A DNA stretch of 64,000 nucleotides, taken from positions 124,001 to 188,000 of the forward strand of contig CAMOOO010000002.1 of the NCBI GenBank assembly GCA_946621465.1, in the 5' to 3' direction. Source of the stretch: an uncultured Clostridia bacterium. Lineage in GTDB: Bacteria > Bacillota > Clostridia > Christensenellales > DTU072. Below are positions 37,936-45,241 of this stretch, piece by piece; within the stretch, counting starts at the first letter, position 1; every line of letters begins with the position of its first letter. A program made the position numbers and the translations under genes. Below the pieces are notes generated by a model that saw only the letters and a list, made by a program, of their open reading frames with translations, did no database searches and was not told where the DNA came from.

Positions 37936-40900
37936 TTATCCGAACAATGTGCCATCAAAAGCGTAGTCTTCTATGACGGTAACGTTTTCTAAGTTGATAT
38001 CCTGTAGATTTGCACAATCAGCAAAAGCCAACATTTTTATCGTCGTTACAGTGGACGGCAAGGTTACGAACATGACGTTTCCTCCCATAAAGGCCTCTTC
38101 TCCGATGGCGGTGACGTTCTTCACTCCGTGCGTCCCGTCGTCGTACGTCTCTCCTATTATTACGGAAAGGGCATCGCCCGTGTATCCGCTGACGTAGTAA
38201 CTATCGGACCCTGCGTCGTATCCGAAGGTCAATCCCGCCGTGTGGGAGGCAACCACCACTTCTTCTTGACCGCACCCGGTACAGATCCCGTTTACATAAG
38301 TATGCCCCAATGCTTCTATCGGTCTTGTTTCCGATACCGTGCATTTTGTACAGGTATGTTCCTCTACACCCGGTTGGGTGCAAGTTGCCGCCGTCTTCGT
38401 CGTCCAATCGCCAAAGGAATGCCCGGTTGCCGGGATCTCCTCGACTTCAATAACGTTTTCACAACGCGTACAATGAATAGACTTCGATCCTGCCGTCGTA
38501 CAAGTAGGCTCGACGTCCGTTGTCGGCTCGCTCTCGTACTCGTGACCCAGCGCAGGGATATTCGTCACGCTCTCCGCGTCACAAACGGAACAAACGTATT
38601 TTCCCGCGCCCGAGGCGGTACAAGTCGCCGCCGTCGTTACTATCAGTTCTCCGTAGGTATGGCTTACTAAAGGCAGTATCTCTTCATCCGTTACGCTATC
38701 GCAACGAGTACAGTGTCTGGATTTGATACCCGTTGCCCAGCAGGTCGCCGCAACGTCTATCGTCCATACCGAAGAATAGTCATGCCCGAGCGCCGGCACG
38801 GACTCCAATTGCTGATCGTTACATTTTTCGCAGGTGCGAACTCTCGCCCCGTCTGCCGTGCAAGTTGCGTTAGCCGTTACCACCCATGCGCCGTAGGTAT
38901 GCCCCGTCGCCTCGATTTCCCGACTCTCCTTTTCGGTATGGCAATGCACGCACGTTCTCGTTTCTCGTCCGGCGGAAGCGCAGGTCGCTTCCGTCTCCAA
39001 GTTCCATTCGCCCTCGAATAAATGTCCCAACGCCTCTATCGTTTCTTTGCTCACGGCATCACACCGACTGCAATACTTTGTCCTCTCGCCGTTTTCCGTA
39101 CAAGTGACCGCCGTAGTAATCGTCCACTCTCCCCAGTCGTGACCGAGGGGAGAAACAACGGTCAGTTCGACCTTTTCTTCGCACCTCCGGCAACGATGAT
39201 ATTTTTCACCCTCCGTGGTACACGTCGCCGACGTCTGTATCGTCCATTCCTCTTCCGGATCGTGTCCGAGAGCCTCCGTCTCCGCTTCTTCGAGCGTATT
39301 ACATTTGATGCAAACGTGACTGCGACTTCCTTTTTGTTCGCAAGTGGCGGCCGCATCCACTACCCACTCTCCGAACACGTGTCCCGTTGCCGGTATCATC
39401 TCCTCTTCTCCAAGGACGCCGCAGCGCGTGCAATGTTTTGATTGGGTTCCCGTCTCCAAACAAGTGGGAGCCTTTTCTATGGTATACTCAACCGGAAAGT
39501 CATGTCCGAGCGCACCGATTTCATGCTCGGTTTCCTGTCCGCAACGGGTACAACTGTGACGTTGCATACCGGACGTTTCGCACCCTGCCGGAATAATAAT
39601 TACCCATTCCGAATAACTGTGACCGTATGCGGCAAGCACCCTGCTTTCTCTGTTCTCTCCGCAATAAACGCAACACCTGAATTCGCTCCCGTCCGCCATA
39701 CAAGTCGGTTCCGTTTCCGTCTGCCACTCGCTGATCTCGTGATCGATCCTGTCAAGGTACACCACGTCCGTTTTCTCATCGCAGTTTTTGCAGTGTCTGG
39801 ATTGCACGCCCTCGTTTTGGCAGGTCGGCGCGATATCTATGGTCACTTCCTCATTAAATTCGTGTTCCAACCGCTCCGTCAGTCTTTCCTCTTTTTCTCC
39901 GCAACGGGTGCATTCCCTCGTCTCCTTGCCTTCGAGCGCGCACGTCGGTTGCCGTTCAATAGTCCACTCCGACGTAAAGTCATGCCCTAACGACGGGACC
40001 CCTTCCGTCCCTGTCGTTGCCTCGCACCGGATGCAATGGTGCGAGCGCGTTCCTTCTCCCAAACAATTAGGCTCAATATCTATCGTCCACTCATCGGAAT
40101 AATCGTGACCGAGAGCTTTTATCGTCTTTCTTTCCTTTTCTTCGCAGAAGCGGCACACCCTCTCTTTTTCTCCGTCTTCTTCGCAAGTTGCTTCCGTTTT
40201 TATTGTCCATTCGTCGAAATCGTGTTCGGTTACCGGTATGACCGTTTCTTCATTCTTCGCATCGCACCGAATGCACTTTTTGTACTTAATTCCGGTAGAA
40301 ACACAAGTAGCTTCCGTTTCCACCGTCCACTCCTCGGAAAACTGATGACCCAAAGCCGCCACCGCCGTTTGTTCCGTCACGCCGCATACCCGGCAGGTCC
40401 TTTGCTCACTCCCTGCCGACAAACAGGTAGCCTCTTGTAGGCTTTCCCATTCTCCGTAGGTATGGTCGACCAACGGAATGACCGTCACGTCCTTTTCGTC
40501 TCCGCACCGCGCGCATTGGTGGCACTTGCTGCCTTCTTCTTTACAGGTCGCTTCCTTTGTGATCATCCATTCTTCGGAATAGTCGTGTCCGAGCGCGGCT
40601 ACGTCTTCTTCCTCTTTATGGCCGCAATTCATACAGGTTTTCTCCCTCGTACCACCCAGTAAACAGGTCGGTTCCGTCGTTATTTCCCACTCGCCGAACA
40701 AATGACTGCTGGTAACCAGCTCCATCTCGTCCTTTTTCATTCCGCAATGAACGCATTGACGGGACATACTCCCCTTTTCCAAACAAGTCGGCGTTTTGTC
40801 TATAATCCATTTCTCGCTGAAAAGATGCCCTGTCGCTGCCAAAGTCACCCGTTCCTCTCCCTGGCAACGGGTACAAACGCGCACCATTTCTCCCGTCGTT

Positions 40901-41340
40901 TCGCATCCCGGCTCTGTCCTCTCCCATTCACCGTAACTATGCGCCGCAGGGTCTATTGCAAGTTCTTCCACGTCCTTCTTTGCTCCGCAGACCGAACAGC
41001 TATGAAACTTTTCACCTGCCTGATTGCAGGTAGCTTCCGTAATCGTCCACTCTTCGGAAAAAGCGTGTCCGCGACTTTTTATCGTCCGTTCTTCCCTTTT
41101 GCCGCAAAGAGAGCAAGTTCCGGCGATCGTTCCGTTTTCCGTACAGGTCGGTTCGACGGTAATCTCCCATTCCTCGAATTGATGAACGCAACCGTCCGAC
41201 TCCGTCGTTGCCGTTTCCGATCGTTCAGCCGCCGTCGAACTCTTCGTTTCCGTCGTTTCTGCGGCTTCTCCGCAGGCAAAAAGTGCAAAAGCCATGAAAA
41301 TTACCATGCTGAAAACCGAAATGATTCTTAGTTTCCTCAT
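37936..41340 (-). CDS. lipoprotein with 24 Cys/His repeats and a short BspA-like LRR end
   Basis: A 1,134-residue exported protein. The signal ends FALFAC (lipid Cys23), then a Ser/Thr/Glu linker to about residue 50. Residues 51 to about 1015 are 24 tandem repeats of 38-42 residues plus one partial, each of the form W(T/E)I...TC(9-10)CxxC....(A/P)LGH. Each unit thus has three Cys and a closing His. Odd and even copies differ: one class starts DYSxEW, the other TYGEW. The C-terminal 110 residues contain LPSTVTTIKMLAFADC and NVTVIEDYAFDG, matching BspA-type leucine-rich repeats, but only about two. GAGGAAA precedes the ATG. Likely a surface adhesin or metal-binding stalk; function unknown. Confidence 0.9.
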   Translation of the reverse strand: MRKLRIISVFSMVIFMAFALFACGEAAETTETKSSTAAERSETATTESDGCVHQFEEWEITVEPTCTENGTIAGTCSLCGKREERTIKSRGHAFSEEWTITEATCNQAGEKFHSCSVCGAKKDVEELAIDPAAHSYGEWERTEPGCETTGEMVRVCTRCQGEERVTLAATGHLFSEKWIIDKTPTCLEKGSMSRQCVHCGMKKDEMELVTSSHLFGEWEITTEPTCLLGGTREKTCMNCGHKEEEDVAALGHDYSEEWMITKEATCKEEGSKCHQCARCGDEKDVTVIPLVDHTYGEWESLQEATCLSAGSEQRTCRVCGVTEQTAVAALGHQFSEEWTVETEATCVSTGIKYKKCIRCDAKNEETVIPVTEHDFDEWTIKTEATCEEDGEKERVCRFCEEKERKTIKALGHDYSDEWTIDIEPNCLGEGTRSHHCIRCEATTGTEGVPSLGHDFTSEWTIERQPTCALEGKETRECTRCGEKEERLTERLEHEFNEEVTIDIAPTCQNEGVQSRHCKNCDEKTDVVYLDRIDHEISEWQTETEPTCMADGSEFRCCVYCGENRESRVLAAYGHSYSEWVIIIPAGCETSGMQRHSCTRCGQETEHEIGALGHDFPVEYTIEKAPTCLETGTQSKHCTRCGVLGEEEMIPATGHVFGEWVVDAAATCEQKGSRSHVCIKCNTLEEAETEALGHDPEEEWTIQTSATCTTEGEKYHRCRRCEEKVELTVVSPLGHDWGEWTITTAVTCTENGERTKYCSRCDAVSKETIEALGHLFEGEWNLETEATCASAGRETRTCVHCHTEKESREIEATGHTYGAWVVTANATCTADGARVRTCEKCNDQQLESVPALGHDYSSVWTIDVAATCWATGIKSRHCTRCDSVTDEEILPLVSHTYGELIVTTAATCTASGAGKYVCSVCDAESVTNIPALGHEYESEPTTDVEPTCTTAGSKSIHCTRCENVIEVEEIPATGHSFGDWTTKTAATCTQPGVEEHTCTKCTVSETRPIEALGHTYVNGICTGCGQEEVVVASHTAGLTFGYDAGSDSYYVSGYTGDALSVIIGETYDDGTHGVKNVTAIGEEAFMGGNVMFVTLPSTVTTIKMLAFADCANLQDINLENVTVIEDYAFDGTLFG
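38290..41190 (-). repeat. coding tandem repeats, 24 units of about 120 bp in two alternating classes
   Basis: Successive units are conserved at Trp, the three Cys and the final Gly-His but otherwise divergent, so they are old duplications under selection, not recent slippage. Units mostly alternate between about 41 residues (DYSEEW type) and 39 residues (YGEW type), implying that a pair of about 80 residues was the unit that duplicated. Confidence 0.85.
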
Positions 41341-41430
41341 TTGTTTCCTCTACTTTTTTCTTATTTTTTTTTATTCTAACGAAAGAGCCAGGACAATTTG
41401 CCCTGACTCTGCCTATTGTAATTTTATTTA

Positions 41431-43077
41431 TCAGTTGCTTTTAACCAATTTCCAGACCTTTACTCCGTGTCCGGGAATGGTTGCGGTGAGCGTCTTTCCT
41501 GTCGTTTTCTCTCCCGTCCAAAGCTCCGTTGCCTCGTATCCGTCTGCGGTATATCCTTTGACGTATTCCTCTTTTTTAAGATTGGAGAGCGCGAAGGAAT
41601 ACTTCTTCTTTCCTTTTCCTTTATTGAACATACAAAGCGCGATGCTTCCGTCGCTGAGCGGACGAACAAGAACGTCTACCCTTCCTTTGACGATCCTCTT
41701 GGCTTGCCTTCCCAGCGCATCCTGGTCGATTGCGATCAGATCTTTGTTTTTCAGGATATCCAGATGCTCCTGTTTCATGTTGACGATATCGTTCCCCAAC
41801 AAAAGGGGTGCGGCCATCATGCACCACAGAGAAAAGTGAGATCTGTTCTCTTCCAGCGTCAGCTTTCCGTTGCCGACTTCCAACATATCGGGGTCATTCC
41901 AGTGGCCGGGCGAAGCATAAGGATACAAAACGACGTTTTTGTCGTAAATTTGACGAATACGGAACCAGAACCAAATGATATCCCCCGTAGTACGCCAAAG
42001 GTTGGCGACCTGGTCGCCCCATTCCCACGGTTTATTTCTACCCCATTCGCAAACGGAGAACGCGATTTTTTTGCCGCCGACGATTTCCGCCGCTTCCGCA
42101 AGAGAACCGCTCATGCAGATATAGTTGAGGATGGCGCTATCCGCGCGATTGGCGATCGGGTTGAATATTTTTACGAAGTTTTCTCCCTTTTTCAGTTTTG
42201 CAACGAAACGGAAGGGCGCTTGGCTGCACGGACGGTGCATTTTGGGCGACTCGATAATGACCGGATCGTCGTCGTTTACCACGACCGCCGCCATTACGCG
42301 GTGGAACATCCCCGTCGAGCGATAACGGAATCGCGGACTGACTGTCACGACGTACTCGCCCTCTTCTTCCACTTTGCAAGCAAAGGTCGCTTCCCCTTTC
42401 CCCGCATCCAAACCTTTTATATAATGCGCCTTTTTCCCTACGCCGGTCAAAGACCCGACGTTATAGTTGCAAGACCCGTAAACCAATTTCGCCGTGCCGG
42501 AAAGAATGGCTTTTTCCGCGCCGATAAAGGTCTCTTCATCGGTCCCTTTTTTACATATCCCGACACCGAAAACGTACGGCGCTTTGTTGGTGTACACTCT
42601 ATGGTAGCAGTAGTCGTATTTGAGATACTCTATTCCCCACGTAGCAAACTGCATGGCGTCGTTGAACTCGTTTCCTAAGCTCGCCGGCAAGCTCTGGCAG
42701 GTCTGCACGCCGTTACTGGAATAAATACCCACCTTAAACCCCAGTTTATTGCACTCGGAAACAAAATGCTTCATCCCCTGCGGAAACTTAACCATATCGG
42801 CATCCAGTTTCCCCATGCGATCGCGGTGGTCTGCCTCCCAATAATCGTCCAGATTGAAATAGGTATACCCTGCATCGTAAAGGCCGCTTTCTTTGATAGC
42901 GCGCGCCATCTCCAGCAGCATTTTTTCATTGATGTCCTGTTTAAAGTAATTCCAGGAGTTCCAGCCCATCGGCGGCGTCAAACAAATGCCGTTATCGAGC
43001 TTCTCTTTTCTATAAAGCCTGGTTACGCTTTCTCTTTTTTGCATCCCGTTTTTTACGGCGCAAGAGGGGCATTTCAT
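41431..43077 (-). CDS. GH27 alpha-galactosidase with inserted module
   Basis: A 548-residue glycoside hydrolase of clan GH-D. The barrel starts LTPPMGWNSWN (33-43), FNLDDYW (74-80) follows, the nucleophile is Asp155 in YLKYDYCY, the acid/base is probably Asp366 in LWRTTGDI, and GHWNDPDMLEVG (391-402) is the usual late signature. Between the two catalytic residues, about 175-325 is an extra beta-rich stretch resembling a carbohydrate-binding module (EGEYVVTVSPRFRY..., KKGENFVKIFN). There is no signal peptide, so it acts inside the cell on imported alpha-galactosides. AAGGAG precedes the ATG. The N-terminal CPSC is odd but outside the fold. Confidence 0.9.
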   Translation of the reverse strand: MKCPSCAVKNGMQKRESVTRLYRKEKLDNGICLTPPMGWNSWNYFKQDINEKMLLEMARAIKESGLYDAGYTYFNLDDYWEADHRDRMGKLDADMVKFPQGMKHFVSECNKLGFKVGIYSSNGVQTCQSLPASLGNEFNDAMQFATWGIEYLKYDYCYHRVYTNKAPYVFGVGICKKGTDEETFIGAEKAILSGTAKLVYGSCNYNVGSLTGVGKKAHYIKGLDAGKGEATFACKVEEEGEYVVTVSPRFRYRSTGMFHRVMAAVVVNDDDPVIIESPKMHRPCSQAPFRFVAKLKKGENFVKIFNPIANRADSAILNYICMSGSLAEAAEIVGGKKIAFSVCEWGRNKPWEWGDQVANLWRTTGDIIWFWFRIRQIYDKNVVLYPYASPGHWNDPDMLEVGNGKLTLEENRSHFSLWCMMAAPLLLGNDIVNMKQEHLDILKNKDLIAIDQDALGRQAKRIVKGRVDVLVRPLSDGSIALCMFNKGKGKKKYSFALSNLKKEEYVKGYTADGYEATELWTGEKTTGKTLTATIPGHGVKVWKLVKSN

Positions 43078-43463
43078 ATTTACGTCTCCTTCTTAATTTC
43101 TCCATCCGATTTTATCCCTCCGAGCATCCTCTTTTCCGCCCCTGCGATAAAAACGAATAATCCTCATGTATTTTACCATAACCCACCCCAAAAGGCAATA
43201 TCCAACCGCAAAAATTATTTTTTATTTTATAGTTCCGCGCTTTTTTGCTTTATGTTCGCCCAGAAATAATAAAATATTCTCACAGCACACAGTATAAAAC
43301 TACCTGAGCCTGTCATGAAGAAGTCGCTTTCTATTGCCTATAATTGCACTTCAACATCAAAAATTTCGGCTATTCTTTGGCTTAGTCGCAAATTAGCCGA
43401 TAAATCATGTTGACTTTTTAGCGTTGAACGGCTATAATCGTATTAAAAAAAGGTGGAGATTGT
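43078..43463 (+). promoter_or_regulatory. intergenic region with promoter and inverted repeat ahead of the DUF4143 gene
   Basis: This 386-bp AT-rich gap lies between divergent genes. TTGACT (43410-43415), 17-bp spacer and TATAAT (43433-43438) form a good plus-strand promoter. An inverted repeat TCGGCTA...TAGCCGA (about 43367-43373 and 43396-43402) lies just upstream of the -35 box and could be an operator. I see no gene in the gap. Confidence 0.6.
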
Positions 43464-44693
43464 ATGCAGTATATCACAAGACATATGGAAGAAAGGGTAT
43501 TACAGCTTAGTAAATCCTTTTCCGCAATTATGATTACGGGTCCGAGACAAGCAGGAAAGACAACGATGTTAAAGATGCTTGCTGAACGCGAAGGTATCGG
43601 CAGAAGGTACGTGACATTAGACGACCTTTCTTTGCGTGATATGGCGAAAAAGGATCCTGCAATGTTTTTACAGTTGTATCAACCGCCTATTCTGATTGAC
43701 GAAGTACAATATGCTCCGGAATTGTTTACGTATATCAAAATAATTGTGGACGAGAATAAACGTCCCGGGGATTTTTGGTTGACCGGTTCCCAAGTTTTTC
43801 GTTTAATGAGGGGAGTGCAAGAGTCTCTTGCCGGAAGAGTCGCGTTGCTTCATATGTCACCCTTGTCTCAAAGAGAAATAAGTGGTCTCGAACCGCGTGC
43901 GTTCACGGTGGATTTTGATGAGCTGAGAGAGCAAAACGATAAAATGAAAGCGTTGTCTACTCCGGAAATATTTGAAAGGATATGGAAGGGTTCAATGCCG
44001 AGTCTTGTGAGCGGTAGCATCAACGATCGAGACGTTTTTTATTCTTCATATTTATCCACATACGTTGAACGTGACTTCGCCGAACTGAGCGGCGCGGTGA
44101 ACGCATTGAAATTCCATCGGTTTATTACGGCGGCAGCCGCAAGAACGGCGCAGCTTCTTAATTATAATTCGATAGCGGAGGATGCGGATATAGATATTTC
44201 CACAGCAAAATCCTGGATCAATATACTGGAAACGCTGGGGATCATTTTCTTTTTGCATCCGTACTCGAATAATGTGTTAAAAAGGACGATCAAAACACCC
44301 AAGCTGTATTTTTACGATACCGGACTAGTTTGCTACTTGACAAAATGGTCTTCTCCCGAAGTTGCAGCAAGCGGCGCGGCAAGCGGCGCGCTTTTGGAAA
44401 ACTATACCGTTTCCGAAATCGTAAAAAGTTATCAGAACTGCGGGAAAGAACCGTTCATTTACTACTATCGCGATCACGACACAAAAGAAATAGACGTGCT
44501 TTTGGAAAGCGATGGAAAACTGTTTCCAATAGAAATCAAGAAAACGGCTCTGCCCGAAAGGAAAATAACACGTGTCTTTTCCGTTATAGAGAAATCACCT
44601 CTCCAAAGGGGTGCAGGGGCAGTGCTTTGTATGGCAGAACACTTAAGTGCATTTGATAAAGATAACCTTATTGTGCCGATATGGATAATATAA
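43464..44693 (+). CDS. AAA+ ATPase with DUF4143 domain (copy 1)
   Basis: A 409-residue COG1373-type protein. The N-terminal AAA_14 domain has Walker A ITGPRQAGKTT, Walker B PILIDEVQYAPEL and sensor LTGSQVF. DUF4143 follows (from about 195), including TYVERDFAEL and a winged-helix-like AAARTAQLLNYNSIAEDA, and the end (GKLFPIEIKK) resembles the D/ExK core of restriction-like nucleases, with YRDHDTKEIDVLLE before it. It is monocistronic. Such genes are common, multicopy and patchily distributed, often near mobile elements; function is not established. A second homologue lies at 55366. Confidence 0.88.
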   Translation: MQYITRHMEERVLQLSKSFSAIMITGPRQAGKTTMLKMLAEREGIGRRYVTLDDLSLRDMAKKDPAMFLQLYQPPILIDEVQYAPELFTYIKIIVDENKRPGDFWLTGSQVFRLMRGVQESLAGRVALLHMSPLSQREISGLEPRAFTVDFDELREQNDKMKALSTPEIFERIWKGSMPSLVSGSINDRDVFYSSYLSTYVERDFAELSGAVNALKFHRFITAAAARTAQLLNYNSIAEDADIDISTAKSWINILETLGIIFFLHPYSNNVLKRTIKTPKLYFYDTGLVCYLTKWSSPEVAASGAASGALLENYTVSEIVKSYQNCGKEPFIYYYRDHDTKEIDVLLESDGKLFPIEIKKTALPERKITRVFSVIEKSPLQRGAGAVLCMAEHLSAFDKDNLIVPIWII

Positions 44694-44719
44694 AATGCTA
44701 CTGAGGATAAAAAATAAAA

Positions 44720-45084
44720 ATGAATAAAAAAGAGATTGTTTTTTTTGATATCCAGAACCAAAAGAGATTACAATTCAACTAACACATAAGGATGTTGTCC
44801 TTGATTACTTTAAATGGAAAAAAGAGGCTATTCTGAATCTTCGGAGTGGAATGCTTTTGTCTTATGATAAAGGATACCTGTCAGCACAAGTTGGAAACAA
44901 ATCGGTACGTATTGGTAAACTATCAAAATCCTGCATGGAATCCATTGATGAATGGGGACAAAAAGGATATACGCTGTGCAAAGCAGAAACTCGTTTCGTT
45001 GTCGCCTGGAAAGGACAAGAGGATACAGAAGAATCGGCAGTTTTGTTGCCTTCCATTACATTAATAAATAATTCACAGCAATGA
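44720..45084 (+). pseudogene. frameshifted gene remnant of unknown function
   Basis: An ATG at 44720 opens a frame (MNKKEIVFFD...) that stops after 21 codons. From about 44749 a different frame is protein-like for 111 codons up to the stop at 45084 (PEPKEITIQLTHKDVV..., later SVRIGKLSKSCMESIDEWG and RFVVAWKG). Joining the two near the T8 run at about 44738-44746 would give one sensible protein of about 120 residues, so a one-base frameshift is the simplest reading. The downstream part resembles, from memory, the tail of large RecQ-type helicases; I am unsure. The local AT-richness suggests foreign origin. Confidence 0.55.
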
Positions 45085-45148
45085 AATCGTTAACCTCGTT
45101 CGGAAGAACTAGGATTCTTTATAAATGGTTTTTTGTTGAAAGTGTGGA

Positions 45149-45177
45149 TTGATTTTCTTGTTAATATATAGTAAAAT
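45149..45177 (+). promoter_or_regulatory. promoter of the TIR-STAND gene
   Basis: TTGATT (45149-45154), 17-bp spacer, TAAAAT (45172-45177). The ribosome site AGGGGG (45225-45230) is 11 nt from the ATG, rather far, so translation may be weak. Confidence 0.65.
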
Positions 45178-45241
45178 TTTATACGACGCATAATTTCTGG
45201 TTGCATTTGAGAAAGAATGCGCGCAGGGGGTAAGTTTAAGA

